Notes under the pieces: generated by a model
What the model was told of the DNA's origin: nothing
Databases searched by the model: none
What the model saw: the letters and a program-made list of their open reading frames with translations, nothing else
Part shown: one piece after another, positions 34,529-46,241 of the stretch
Position numbering within the stretch: the first letter of the stretch is position 1
How the letters are laid out: each line of letters starts with the position of its first letter
Translations under genes and position numbers: made by a program
NCBI RefSeq assembly: GCF_048569485.1
Contig: NC_134357.1
Span: forward strand, 482,099,780-482,163,779
Length of the DNA stretch: 64,000 bases
Direction of reading: 5' to 3'
DNA from: Anomaloglossus baeobatrachus
Taxonomy: Eukaryota > Chordata > Amphibia > Anura > Aromobatidae

Positions 34529-34655
34529 TACATACACACACACACACACATACATACATACATACATACACACATACATACACACACTTACTTACATACA
34601 TAAATACATACACACACATACATACATAGATAAATACATGCATACACACACACAA
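34529..34655. repeat. CA/CATA microsatellite
   Basis: CACACACACA and ACATACATACATAC runs. They truncate the half MITE that precedes them. Confidence 0.95.
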
Positions 34656-34805
34656 ACTCTCAGCTTTAAATATTAGATTTAATATGCCACATAAATAAAA
34701 TATTTGTAGATTGTATTTCACAGTGGCTACAAAAGGTGATACATAAGTCTGAAGCAATTCTAGTGAAGAGGAAAAGACTGATGAAATCCAGCGTCAGACG
34801 CTTAC

Positions 34806-34851
34806 CCTTCACTTGCTTTGGGACCTGGACACTTTTAGAAAAAGGTACAGT
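34806..34851 (-). CDS. Host gene, coding exon 2
   Basis: A 46-base exon. The acceptor is TTTCTTTTGCAG before 34851 and the donor is GG/GTAAGCG at 34806/34805. It encodes TVPFSKSVQVPKQVK plus the first base of a Val codon (phase 1), which exon 3 completes. A short exon supported by two good splice sites and phase agreement. Confidence 0.62.
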
Positions 34852-35247
34852 CTGCAAAAGAAATAAAAATGAAATATATTTAATGGAAGACAGAAGTCAA
34901 TGAAGCGTAGAACAAACCTTAAGGATTCTGATGTCAGTACATCATCAGATTGTCAGAAAGGAATTGCAGGAATTTTTCCTTCCATAATATAAAAGACCCC
35001 CATAAAATAGAAAGTGTAAGGTCTGCACTCCACAACTGGCAGATTGGGTATTGCAGCTATTGCTCCTCTGACAGGGACACATCAATTTGGATATGTATAT
35101 GTGACCATAGGGCTTTTTTTTTTTGGCTCTCCTTTCTTCACCTAGCTCTGGCAGAACATATTTGTTGACTACAAATCTCATATAAGGCCCTATAGTTTGA
35201 TGATTGCGGTGCCGGAGTAGTGCTTTAAACCTAAGTCCGGTGCTTAC
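34852..35247 (-). other. Host gene intron 1 (396 bp)
   Basis: A GTAAGC donor and a pyrimidine-rich acceptor. No element was recognised inside it. Confidence 0.6.
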
Positions 35248-35286
35248 CCTTATGACATTTCCATCCTTTTCATCCTTCGGTTCCAT
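35248..35286 (-). CDS. Host gene, coding exon 1 with predicted start
   Basis: The ATG at 35286 gives MEPKDEKDGNVIR and stops at a GG/GTAAGC donor in phase 0, agreeing with exon 2. An earlier ATG eight bases upstream lies in another frame and meets a stop within this exon, so this start is preferred. An acceptor-like TTCTGCGCAG just upstream suggests that a 5' untranslated exon may precede it. The acidic/basic leader has no signal peptide. Confidence 0.55.
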
Positions 35287-35540
35287 ATTGCCATCTTGTG
35301 CTTGTAACTTCTGGCTGCGCAGAAGTCAGAAGTTACCTTACAAACACTCAATGCAACTCTTTAAGAGTGAGAACGAGGCTCTCATAGACTTGCATTGATT
35401 TGTGACCTTTGGCTGCAACCATGAAACACTGGAGCAGCCAGTAGGTCTCAAATTCCAGTAGACATAGTAGCAAGAGCAATGCTGGAAGCACATGAAGATG
35501 GCGGCAGGTGAGTATAAGACATGGGAAAGGGTACTTACAT

Positions 35541-35888
35541 TTAAAGGCAATCTGTCACCAGGTTTTTGCCTCCTTATCTGAGAGCAGCATAATGTAGGCC
35601 CAGAGACCCTGATTCCAGCGATGTGTAACTTACTAGGCTGCTTAGTGTAGTTTTGATAAAATCACTATTTAATAAGCAGTAAATTATCATTAGAGGTGTA
35701 CCTGGTCTGCTGCCAGGTAGTCCAGAATATTCATGAGCTCAGTATAACTGCTAGATCTGCAGCAGAGAAAACATTGATTTTAGTAACATGACAGCAAACA
35801 GCTCAGTAAGTGACACGTGGCTGGAATCAGGGTCTCTGTCTCTACATTATGCTGCTCTCTGGGGAGCAAAAACCTGGTGACAGATCAT
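35541..35888. mobile_element. Fold-back MITE, ~350 bp
   Basis: TTAAAGGCAATCTGTCACCA at the left and TGGTGACAGATCATTA at the right are complementary. Inside, GAGAGCAGCATAATGTAG pairs with CTACATTATGCTGCTCTC, and CCCTGATTCCAGC with GCTGGAATCAGGG. Confidence 0.8.
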
Positions 35889-35990
35889 TACAGATAAACA
35901 ATAATTCCCAGTTTAACTTTACATCATAATTTTCTGTACTGGACAGAAGAAAAGTCACTACTCGTCCTGGCATATTCTTAAGAGCCCTTC

Positions 35991-36787
35991 CTTAGAGGGA
36001 ATTGGTCACAAGGTTTTGGCTACCTCATCTGAAAGGAGCATAATTTAGGAAAAGAGACCCTGAATCCAATGATGTATCACATTAGATAACTGGGTGCAGC
36101 AGTTGTGACACAATCACACGAGTCCTTAGATGTAGTATGAAGCTGAGCACAGAAAACTGAATCTGCCCACACCACAGCTCTCTGTGTACATTGTCTATTG
36201 GCAGTGTGAGCTGCTTATCAGTGGAGGGGGTGTGGTCAAACAATTTGGCATGAGGCAGTTAGTTTTAGCAATAATAATGTCCTAGTGATAAAACCTTCAC
36301 TGTAAGTAAACAACAGTACACAACTTAATAAATGATACATCGCTGAAATCTGTGTTTCAAACCGTACTTTTTGCTGTCTTCAAATACTTAGCAAAATCCT
36401 TTTGGAGGAATCTGACAGGAGACAGGCACCCTGATTCTAGTGATATATTAATTAATGGTCTCCTTGGTTTAATTTTGATAGATAAAATCACATTTTATCT
36501 GCTACAGATCTACCAGTTTTCAGAATGCTTAGCTCTGTATAATCTGCCTGCACCACTGATTAGCAGCTTCCTGGTCATGTACAGTGTACACAGAAAGCTG
36601 TCAACCAGTGGTGCGGGAAGGATTATACAGTGCTATATGAATATGGAGGACTACATGTTGACAAGTCCTTTAGTGATAATGTCCTGCTGATAAAAATGTG
36701 ACTTTATCAAACAACCACAAGCAGTTCACATTATACTGCTCTCAGGTTAGGTGGCAAAAAATGGTGACAGATTCATCTATAAACAAC
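35991..36787. mobile_element. Two or more diverged relatives of the same fold-back MITE
   Basis: Segments such as GGAATTGGTCACAAGG, GAGACCCTGAATCCAATG and CACCCTGATTCTAGTG are degenerate copies of the MITE at 35541. At least two copies overlap or are nested. Limits are approximate. Confidence 0.6.
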
Positions 36788-37550
36788 CTGTCATGGGGTC
36801 CTTCTCTGATATCACACAATCAGAGTGAGAGATGGATGAACAATCCAAAGAGCATTTATTCCAAGTAAAATCGGATGATACCATAAAATAATCCACTACA
36901 CAGAGGGTAAAATAGTCCAGTAATAGGATAAATGTCCCGGGGATCAGTCACAATCCTCCAGCAGTCCTTTTCCAGTGAAATTTGGGTTTCTCACAGTCTC
37001 TATGGGGTGTCAGCTTCTCCCTCAGAAGATCAATCTTACTCCCTCTCTCTTGTCTTTCTCAGCCAGAATGAATAATCCCCCAGGTAAACAGAGAGTTTAG
37101 GTGGATCCCAGGCTCCCGTCCCCCAGACTTAAGGACAAAAGCCCGGCGAGAGGTGATTAACCTGCAATCAGAACAATGTACACACAAGTAATACACAGAA
37201 TGGACAGATTGCCACGCCTAGAATACGAACCTACACACAATTATACACAACCTACCATATTCTACCATCACACAACCATTTCTATCATATTCCATCTTGT
37301 TCCCCTACACCTCAAATTAAACCAACTAAACCACACTGTAGATCTCAAGACCTACATGCTGCCCACCAGTCCTTCCCAGGCTAATGTCTTACACAGTCCA
37401 CTTAGACAGCTTTACCCATCCATGAGTCTGCTATCACCCAACCCACCCAAACTCCCTACAGGCTAAGATCTCAAATGTAATCTAGACTTTACTCACAAAG
37501 AAAAAAAAAAAAACTTTCCAAATATGTCCTAAGAGAACAGGTGGCCTTAA
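36788..37550. other. Unresolved; possible LTR remnant
   Basis: It begins TGTCATGGGGTCC, which resembles an LTR start, but no matching end or target duplication was found. No gene. Confidence 0.35.
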
Positions 37551-37782
37551 TGCCTCCATAGGTCCCATATAACACACTCAAGCACACCACCTCTATTGCA
37601 ATGGACACGTCCTTCTGGCCTCCAGCTTAACAATGCTCCCGAATGAAGTCACTTTAGAAGTCGCCGTGCCTTATTCCTGGTGCACCATGTACCTACCCAT
37701 ATACCATCTCTCCCCCATGCTGCAAGTATCACATCCATTACCAAAGGCCACTCCTCAATGCCTCCATAGACCACACGTCTTA

Positions 37783-38273
37783 GGGGTACTTTACACGCTG
37801 CGACTTCGCTGCCGATATATCGCCGGTGTCACGTCGTTAGTGACGCACATCCGGCGCCGGTAGCGACATCGCAGCATGTAACACAAATGAGCGATGATCA
37901 ACGAGCGCAAAAACGTGCAAAATCGATGTTGTTTGTCATTTGTCTATGTGTGACGCCGCTGAAACGACAAAAATCTCCTTACCTCCGTCCACCGGAAAAG
38001 GAGGAAGGAAGGAGGTGGGCGGCATGTTTCGGCCGCTCATCTCCTCCCCTCCTTTTCTATTGGGCGGCAGTTTAGTGACGCTGCTGTGACGCTGAATGAA
38101 CCGCCCCCTTAGAAAGGAGGCGGTTCGCCGGTCACAGCGACGTCGCAGAGCAGGTACGTGCGTGTGACGCTGCCGCAGCGATCACCACATATCGGCCGTG
38201 TGACGGGGGCGGGTGCTATCGCGCTCGACATCGCTAGTAAATGCTAGTGATGCTGCAGCGTGTAAAGTACCCC
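37783..38273. mobile_element. Harbinger-like MITE, 491 bp
   Basis: GGGGTACTTTACACGCTGC and its inverse CAGCGTGTAAAGTACCCC, with TTA at both sides (37780-37782, 38274-38276). Its general layout is the same as the MITE at 15019, including a GGAAGGAGGTGGGCGG segment in the interior, so the two are related families. Confidence 0.8.
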
Positions 38274-38395
38274 TTACACTCAAGCAACCCCATCTATTGC
38301 AATAGGCACATCCTTCTGGCCTCCAACCCAACAATGCTCCATTAATGAAGTCCCTTTAAAAGTCACAATGCCTTATTACTGATGCACAATGTACC

Positions 38396-40558
38396 TGTAG
38401 TGCCCCTGAGACTCTCAGGGCACTACAGGGAATTGCATCCTCCTGGGGATGCAGGACCTACCCCCTGGGACCTGGAGTACCAGTGCTGATTCCACCAACA
38501 CATAATCTAAATCCTAGTTCTCCTCTCCACACTGGGCATAGAGGGATAACCAGGTAAGGGGATGGTTGCCATGGGAACGAGTTCCTAGGTATAGTCAGCC
38601 TGGTGGGAGGGGTCAGTGAGTCGTGTGATAGAGTTGAAGAGTGAAGCACACAGAAGAGGTGTGTGGACGTGCCTGAGCTGGGTCCGTGTAACGGTGACCC
38701 CGGGACACAGGAGAGAGGTCGCCAGAACGGGTACCGAGATACCGCTGGGACCGGAGCACGAACGAGCACAGGTCCCAAGGTCAAGCGCAAGTTTCAGACT
38801 GTTTGGCAAATACCTGCACGGTGAGAACACCTTCACGGACTTCATCGAACCAAATAATCCGGGGCATCAGCAGTAAACTAGGATTGGGGTTCGGACACTT
38901 ACTTCCCCGCAGGGTCCGCACTGCCCTCCGTACAGAGAAGGAGACTGTACCCAAAAAGGGACAGTCGGGGTTCCCAAACGCTTCAAGCTACAGAGACGCA
39001 ATCTGCAGAGAGTGCTGGGTACAGAGCAACCTGGGTCACTACATTGGCACTGGTCCTCCTGGAACATGAACCAGCAACCTCTGGGTCCACAGTGAGTAGA
39101 GACTGTTAAAGACAAACTGGTGTGGTCTGCATTATTGCCCCACTACATCTCCCAGGCACAGCCCTACCTATGGAAGGCCACTACCTGCTGCCACTACATA
39201 GCTGCCACTTCCATCAGCTCTGGGTGTACCTGTGACGCCCCTGGACTATCAGGTTGTCACAGGGTACTGCACGCTCTTTTCTCTTAGTGCAGTATTCAAA
39301 TCCCTCATGGTTCTGTGTCCCCATCTTATAGTGCTGCCTCCAACAGCAAAGCAAATCATAGGAACACCCTGCACCACACCCACCAGACACACCAGTGGGC
39401 GGCTTAAGCGGAATAGGGTCACCCACCTAGGGGTCAGGAAGGGAGGGTCAGGAGAGTGTCAGTACAGTGAAGTGCAGTAAAGTGGAGTGAAGGAGAGTGA
39501 AGTGGAGGAAGCAGGGATCGGTGGCTCCCTAGAGTAGCTGTCTAGGTTGCAGACAGTGATCTGGACCTAGAGGAGTCGGACCCCGGTCGCAGGGGATTGA
39601 GGCAAGGTGCCTTGACCTGTTGGTTGAGTGAATGGTCGGCAGCCTGGTCCCATCACCGGTCCGGGACCAAAGGCACGGCGGGGTACACGGACTCTAGGTC
39701 GGGGAGAAGCTTCAGGCAACCCGGCAATTAACCTGCAAAGAGCGGAGCCTTTATGGACTGTTCCCACTAGCTCCAGAATCGAGGCACTAGCGCAACGAGG
39801 GGGATAGGGCCTTCCATATACGCAGCCCACTGAAATCCGAAGCATGCCACCTGAGAGCAGGCTCCCACACTTAGCCACAGTGGGGAGCAGGGCGCAGCAA
39901 GTTACAGACTACCGAACCACTACAGTGAACCTAAACTTTGTGCCAGGAGGTCACGGATTACCAGGCAGCACTGCAGGGGACGGGACCCGGACGAGCTCCC
40001 CTTGAGAGGCAGCGGCACCAGAGACTTGGTTTACCCGGTTGTCAGCGTCTGAGTACATGAGTGATCTCCCTGTCACTGCACCCAGTATCATCTTTCAGAG
40101 CCCCGGGGCATACCCCTACCTTTGGAGGGTAACTACACCTTGCTGCCCCATTCCATCACCTCGGGTACTCCCAACAACGGCAGCGGCGGTACTCCTAATT
40201 ACCACACACCACGGGTGGCGTCACGAACTATCATCTCCCTGTAAATATCCCCTTTTACTTTAGAGTGTGGCCCAAGCCCCTGGGTCCGGAGACCCTCGAG
40301 CCACGAGCGGATATTGCCCATGGATCCGAGTGGTACGATCCACTGCTGGGGCGGCACATACCCACATTCAGCAGCGGTGGTTCTCCATCATTAACCACAA
40401 CCCGCAGGTGGCGTCACATGACAAAAACTCTTATCTCCCCTGTACGTACCCCCCATTAACAACAGGGGCCCAGAGCACGGGACCAGGCAATGGCCACCAG
40501 AGTGACATTCCTATTTGTTACTGCCCGGGACCGAGTACCCCCTTCTTTGGGCGCTACA
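38396..40558 (+). mobile_element. Solo LTR (outer), 1031 bp without its insertion
   Basis: It begins TGTAGTGCCCCTGAG, which pairs with CTCAGGGCACTACA directly after it, and ends GGGCGCTACA. The flanks TACC (38392-38395) and TTCC (40559-40562) differ at one base. The empty site in repeat unit 1 (ATGTACCTACCC) confirms the limits. A related LTR is inserted in it at 39231-40358. A partial conserved block, GTGGCGTCACA, lies at 40408. Confidence 0.8.
39231..40358 (+). mobile_element. Solo LTR (inner), 1128 bp
   Basis: It begins TGTGACGCCCCTGG and ends GGGGCGGCACA, with exact TACC duplications at 39227-39230 and 40359-40362. It shares with the outer LTR the 5' end pattern, a CTACCTTTGGAGG-like segment and the GTGGCGTCACGAAC block (40215-40228), so it is a sister family inserted into its relative. 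Confidence 0.85.
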
Positions 40559-41039
40559 TTCCTACCCACATACCATCTCTCCCCCATGTTGCAAGCATCA
40601 CATCCATTACCAAAGGCCACTCCTTAATGCCTCCATAGGCCCAACGACTCACACTCAAGCAACCCCCTCTATTGCAAAAGACACTGATGTCTTCTAAAGT
40701 CCAGCCCAACAATGCTCCCCTAGTGAACAAGCCAGGTAATGCACACAGACAGCACAGGGCGCCTATGCAATACCACTATATGGGCCTCTTGTTATTCAGC
40801 AGTTTATCATAGAGCACCTACTATTTAAATTTCCATCTTGAAATCCACCAGTAATTATTGACTATGAAATGTATTAGCTCAGTCACTCACATGTACTTGC
40901 TTTTAATATGACACTTGACCCCCTCCCCCACTAGACCCCTGTGCACAACTTGCACCAATGGTACAATATGTCTTCCCCTGAAGAAAGCCCACTCTGTCCA
41001 CCAGCTCACTGACTTTCCTTTAATAATCAGGCCTCAGGC

Positions 41040-41607
41040 TTAAAGGGGTTTCCCAGGAACAAAGCTCATTTTAATCAATAGATCTTGAAAAAATAACAAT
41101 TTCCACAATTTGATGTGATTAAAAACAATGTTCCTGTGCTGAGATAATCTTATGTATATGTGCCCCTGCTATGTACTGTGTAATGGCCGTGTCTGACCGT
41201 ACAGGAACCTGGTCTGATCATACCACACCTCCTGGGCAGGGGAGGACACAAAAGAATATAAATACATTACAGCACAGGATTGCAAATAATTCTTTCTTTG
41301 AGATAAAATATTTTTTAAATACAGGCAGGGAAATGTTTTACCTCACAAAAAGAATCAGCTGTGATCTTGTGCTGTAATTCTGTATACTATTTTATGCCCC
41401 CCCCCCCTTTCCATGTGGTATGATCAGACCATGTTCCTGTACAGTCAGACACGGCCTTACACAGTACATAGCAGGGATACATATATAAGATTATCTCAGC
41501 ACAGGAACACTTTTCTAAAACACATCAATCCAAATTGTTATTATTCCAAGATCTGTTGACTAAAAGGAACTTTAAAATGATCTTTGTTTGTGGGAAAACC
41601 CCTTTAA
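41040..41607. mobile_element. Fold-back MITE, 568 bp
   Basis: TTAAAGGGGTTTCCCAGG and its inverse ACCCCTTTAA close a long palindrome. Other paired segments are GTGCTGAGATAATCTTA with TAAGATTATCTCAGCAC, and GTATGATCAGACCA with TGGTCTGATCATAC. Confidence 0.8.
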
Positions 41608-42780
41608 ACCCTTTACGACCAAGGATGTACTTATACACCCTTGGTCGCCTCCCTCCGGTTACTGCGGCGGGCTTCAGCAGTGAGCCCGCTGTAATCCCTG
41701 CACATCTCTGCTGATCGGAGATCCACCTGCGCTTGTTAACCCCTTAGATCGCGCTGTTAAACACTGACAGCACAATTTAAATGGCAGCGGAAGGAATTGC
41801 ATCATACCCCGCCGCTATTGGCGGCCCTGTGACGCGATCATGGGGCGCCTTGGTGTTGCCCCCGCACTACCATGACTCACTTCCTGCGAGTGCCAACAGA
41901 ATGTCGGCACTCACAGTAAAGCAGTATTTCTGCTGATCAGAGCGATGCTGCTCTCATCAGCAGAAATGAACAAGCGATTGGACTGTGCAGGCATAAAGTC
42001 CCCTAGGCGGACTAGTAAAATAAATAAAAAAAGTGTTACAAAATAAAAAAAAATAGAAATTCAAATCACCCCCCTTTCATCCCACTGAAAATAAAACAGT
42101 TAAAAATAAAAATATACACATATTTTGTATCGCTGCTTCTATCAAAATATAAAATCAATTAACCTGATCAATACATGGTGTGGCGAGAAAAAATTCAAAC
42201 AACAAAATTAGGTATTTTGGTCGCCACAAAAATGTTTTAAAATTCAATATCAGGTGATCAAAAAGTAGCATCTGCACAAAAATGGTATAATTAAAAACAC
42301 CAGCTTAAGACGCAAAAAATAAGCCGTCACTGAGTCCCAGATCCCGAAAAATGAGAACTCTACGGGCCACGGAAAATGGCGACAAAAGCGCAACTCTTTT
42401 TTTGTACAAACTTCTGAACTTTTTTTCACCCCTTAGATAAAAGTAAACCTGTACATGTTTGGTGTCTACGAACTCGTACCGACCTGAGGCATCTCACTGA
42501 CACATCAGTTTTACCATATAGTCAACACGGTGAATGAAAGACCTCAAAAACAATTGTGCAATTGCTTCTTTTTTTGCAATTTCACCGCACTTGGAATTTT
42601 TTTTTCCCATTTTCCAGTATACTATATGGTAAAACTAATAATTTCACTCAAATGTTCAACTTGTCCCGCAAAAACAAGCCCTCATATGGATATATTGGCA
42701 GAGAAATTAAAAAGAAGGGAAGGAAAAAACAAAAATGAGTAACGGAAAATCACGCAGGAGTGTACATAGGCTAAACAAAG
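41608..42780. repeat. Common dispersed repeat, class uncertain
   Basis: The text from ACCCTTTACGACCAAGG through AAAGTAGCATCTGCACAAAA and TAAAACTAATAATTTCACTC is a composition I associate with a very abundant frog repeat. I see no protein domain, clear ends or target duplication here, so the class is open. Confidence 0.45.
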
Positions 42781-43501
42781 GGTGTATCCGACACTATACG
42801 TGGACCATCCACTGATTGGCCACTTGATGCCAAACTTCCCATCAGTACTGCGTCTCATACGCTCTCATGTCAGTGACAGGCTCTTCCTCAGTCTCTGCTG
42901 ACATTGTCGCTTTGTTTCGTACCTGATAGTTGAGAAATCATTGTCGCTGTCAATAACTCCGGCCGTCAGTTCATTTCAACTAGTAGCTTGATAATGAATG
43001 TGGCCAACAGAAATCTGTAAATATTGAATGTCGGATCATGGATGCTGCAATGTGATCACATTCACTATCACTATTGTGATGTAGTAGCCCGATATTGCCA
43101 TCTTAAGACGCTGTGTCTTATTACTGGTGCACCATGCACCACCGCAGTATCCCTCCCCCATCACATCCATTACCAAAGACTACAATGGATTCACCGCCTT
43201 CTTCCTTACAGACGTTTCCACATGAGGAAGTTACCATTGTTTGCACACTCGGGCTCGGCCTTGTTTACTGTAGACATGTGACACAAAATATCATTTGATC
43301 GCTGTCCTCATGTTCTCTAACTCTTCCCACTCCACAAATCATCGAGTTTATGGATGGGTTACCCAATGCATGACCGAAATCTATTATTATGTGATGTCTC
43401 TGTTATTCCTGTCCTGTAATTACGTCTCTAATACCCAGTTATATATTTGTTACTAGGCTGCACTTAAGAAATGCAGGAAAAATTTACTTTCTTCTTTTAT
43501 A
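42781..43501. other. No gene recognised
   Basis: Includes a fragment of the ~240-bp tandem unit at about 43085-43180 (TTACTGGTGCACCATGCACC). Nothing else supported. Confidence 0.5.
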
Positions 43502-43832
43502 CACCATGTTCCAAATTATTATGCAAATAATATTTGTCTCTGATTTTCCTAAATGGTTGGTGCAAATGCCAGTCAGTCTAATAAAAGTCATCACCCGTTG
43601 AGAGTATACATCTAATTTTATTGAATAAACCTCCCAATGATAACAGTATAATCTTCAAAATTAAACAAAACTCAAAATGCATTGTTCCAAATTATTAAGC
43701 ACAGTAGAGTTTCTAACCATTTTATATGTTTTAAAGAACTGAAAATGCTCATTTGTGGAATTTGCAGCATTAAGAGGTCACATTCACTGAAATAAAAAGC
43801 TATTTAAATCCAAAACATCCTAACAATCCAAG

Positions 43833-44371
43833 TTACATGTTAACATAGGAGCCCTTTTTTGAAATAACCTTCACAATTCTTGCATCCATTGAAATTGTGA
43901 GTTTTTGGAGAGTTTCTGCTTGAATTTCTTTGCATGATGTCCGAATAGCCTCCCAGAGCTGCTGCTTTGATGTGAACTGCCTCCCACCCTCATAGATCTT
44001 TTGCTTGATGATATTCCAAAGGTTCTCTATAGGGTTGAGGTCAGGGGAAGATGGTGGCCACACCATGAATTTATCTCCTTTTATGCCCATAGGAGCCAAT
44101 GGCACAGAGGTATTCTTTGCAGCATGAGATGGTGCATTGTCATGCATGACGATGATTTTGCTCCTGAAGGCACGTTTCTGCTTTTTGTACCATGGAAGAA
44201 AGTTGTTAGTCAGAAACTCTATATACTTTGCAGAGGTAATTTTCACACCTTCAAGAACCCTAAAAGAACCTACCAGACGTCTCCCCATGATTCCAGCCCA
44301 AAACATGTCTCCTCCACCTCCTTGCTGATGTCGCAGCCTTGTTGTGACATGGTGACCATCCACCAACCATC
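43833..44371 (-). pseudogene. Mariner-like transposase, carboxyl part
   Basis: The minus-strand frame contains GWLVDGHHVTTRLRHQQGGG, then FWAGIMGRRLVG, the second catalytic Asp in VMHDNAPSH and the catalytic Glu in DLNPIENLW. By my count 37 residues separate Asp and Glu. The stop follows GSYVNM. This half is open over its whole length but is cut off from the amino part by the hAT at 44380-46233, so the gene is disrupted. Confidence 0.8.
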
Positions 44372-44379
44372 CACTACAC

Positions 44380-45804
44380 CAGGGGTGGGGAACCTCCGGC
44401 CCATGGGCCGCATACATCCCGCGAAGACCTTTTCTACGGCCCCCGGGACTCTGCCAGCAGCCGGGTCTTGCCGGTTGCCAGCCCTTTAAATCCCCATGCG
44501 CGCTACGAGGACGCGCATTCAGCGTTCACTACTGAACGCTGGTCACTGCGTGTGTGCTCAGGACTTATTTTGTGGGTGGGGTTAACACTGTCGCCCCGTC
44601 CCACAGAAGCCCAGCAGCAGTTTAGCTTCAACTAGTAGGTGAACGCTCCCCCCCTCTGCTGCGTGCCAGCTCTTCCGTGCGTGCTCCTCCGTGCTGCGTG
44701 CCAGCTAACACGTGCTCGCTCCCCCGTGCCAGCTCCCCTGTGCATGCTCACCCGTGCCTGCTTCTCCGTTACAGCTCCCCCGTGCGCGCTCCCCCGTGCC
44801 TGCGTCTCCGTTACAGCTCCCCCGTGCACGCTCCCCCATGCCCGCTCCTCTGTGCCCGCTCCTTTGTGCCAGTTCCCCCGTGGCAGCTCCTCCGTGCCCG
44901 CTCCCCCATGTGCGCTCCCACTGTGCTGTGTGCCCGTTCCCACTGTGCTGCTATATGCTCATTTCCCAACTGCCGTGTGTCTGCTCCCTCTGTGTCCGCT
45001 CCACCAGGGTTGTGTGCTTCTTCCCCAGGTTTGTGTGGCCCCCAGGTTTGTGTGGCCCCCAGGGCTGTGTGCCCCCCCTCCCCTAGGTCTGTGTGTCCCC
45101 CCTCTCCACTAGGTCTGTGTGTCCCCCCCTCCACTAGGTGTGTGTCCCCCCCCTCCACTAGGTCTGTGTGTCCCCCCCCCCTCCACCAGGTCTGTGTGTC
45201 CCCCCCCCCCTCCACCAGGTCTGTGTGTCCCCCCCTCCCCTAGGTCTGTGTTCCCCCCCTCCCCTAGGTCTGTGTGCCCCCCCTCCCCAGGTCTGTGTAC
45301 CCCCCTCCCCCAGAGCTGTGTGCCCCCACTCCCCCAGAGCTGTGTGACTCCCCCACCCCCACCCTCCAGTGCTGTGCCCCCAGTGATGTCCATGCTCCCC
45401 CATGCTGTCTGCGCCCCCGTTGCAATGTCTGGGTTCTGCATGTGTTGTCAGTTTTCCCCGTGCCCCCTATTGCTGTCCATGCCCCCCTATTGCTGTCCGT
45501 GGCCCCCTATTGCTGTCTGTGCCTCCCAGTGCTGTCCGTGCCCCCCCAGTGCTGTCCGTGCCCCCCAGTGCTGTCTGCGCTCCAAAGCCATATCTATGCC
45601 TCCCAGTGATGTATATGTCCTCAGCCTTTTTTGTGACGTATATATTCTCCCAGCCCCACCTGTGATGTATATGCTCCCAGCCCCTCCTGTGATGTATATG
45701 CCCCATTGTCTCCTGTAATGTATATATTACAGGTGGGGCTGGAGCATACACATCACAGGAGACACTGGGGACATATACATCACAGGAGGGGCTGGGGCAT
45801 CTCC

Positions 45805-45835
<31 letters not shown>

Positions 45836-46233
45836 CAGCTGTCCCAGCGTCTCCTATGTGATGTATATACATTAGTTCCAGCGTCTCCTATGTGATGTAT
45901 ATGCCCCCAGCCCCCCATGTGTTGTATATATATGCAGCAGTCCCAGTGTCAGTTGTGATGTATATGATTTACCAATCTTATCACAAAGAGTTGACTGCTC
46001 CAGACTGAGACAATCCTGGAAAAGCAGCTGTGAGAAGCAACATGATCATTATCACCGAAAATTAACCGCTGCGCCAAAGATAAGCATCTCTGGCCACCAC
46101 TATAGGGGTGAGTTAATTAATTGCTTGACCAAATGTAGCTGGGTAATTTTCACATTGATAATTTTGTGCGGCCCCCGATGGTTCATAGAAATTTTCAGAT
46201 GGCCCCTGGCAGTAAAAAGGTTCCCCACCCCTG
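44380..46233. mobile_element. hAT MITE, 1854 bp, with perfect 8-bp duplication
   Basis: The ends CAGGGGTGGGGAACC and, inverted, GGTTCCCCACCCCTG are flanked by exact CACTACAC (44372-44379, 46234-46241). Subterminal GGCCCATGGGCCGC and GTGCGGCCCCCGATGG fit the family. The interior is mostly pyrimidine-rich tandem repeats. No transposase is seen. It interrupts the mariner-like transposase. Confidence 0.88.
44640..45960. repeat. Pyrimidine-rich tandem repeats inside the hAT
   Basis: Successive arrays with units like GTGCGCGCTCCCCCGTGCC (44680-44910), AGGTCTGTGTGTCCCCCCCT (45040-45340), GCTGTCCGTGCCCCCCAGT (45470-45590) and GATGTATATGCCCCCAGCCCC (45610-45910), ending in a TA run at 45810. The many long frames over this stretch are low-complexity artefacts. 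Confidence 0.9.
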
Positions 46234-46241
46234 CACTACAC

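Larger units (their letters stand above)
14157..34805 (-). other. Host gene intron 2 (20.6 kb), almost all nested elements
   Basis: It is bounded by GTAAGC at 34805-34800 and an AG at 14157-14158. Of 20,649 bases, 19,481 lie within a single hAT-like insertion and its cargo. The unoccupied intron would be near 1.2 kb. Confidence 0.65.
37551..40735. repeat. ~240-bp tandem repeat, three units, broken by insertions
   Basis: Units share CACTCAAGCAACCCC, GCAATGGACAC, AACAATGCTCCC, TTACTGGTGCACCATGTACC, ATACCATCTCTCCCCCATG and CACATCCATTACCAAAGGCC. Unit 1 is 37551-37782. Unit 2 is 38274-38395 resuming at 40559. Unit 3 is about 40640-40735 (partial). Unit 1 is followed by a Harbinger MITE and unit 2 is split by nested solo LTRs. 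A further fragment is at 43085-43180. Confidence 0.7.

Noticed and set aside
34429-34757. Open frames in both directions
   Set aside because: Caused by CA/CATA microsatellite reading (Thr-His and Tyr-Val-Cys runs).
44639-45718. Open frames of 110-199 codons on both strands
   Set aside because: They are products of pyrimidine-rich tandem repeats inside a hAT element; overlapping frames look equally good.
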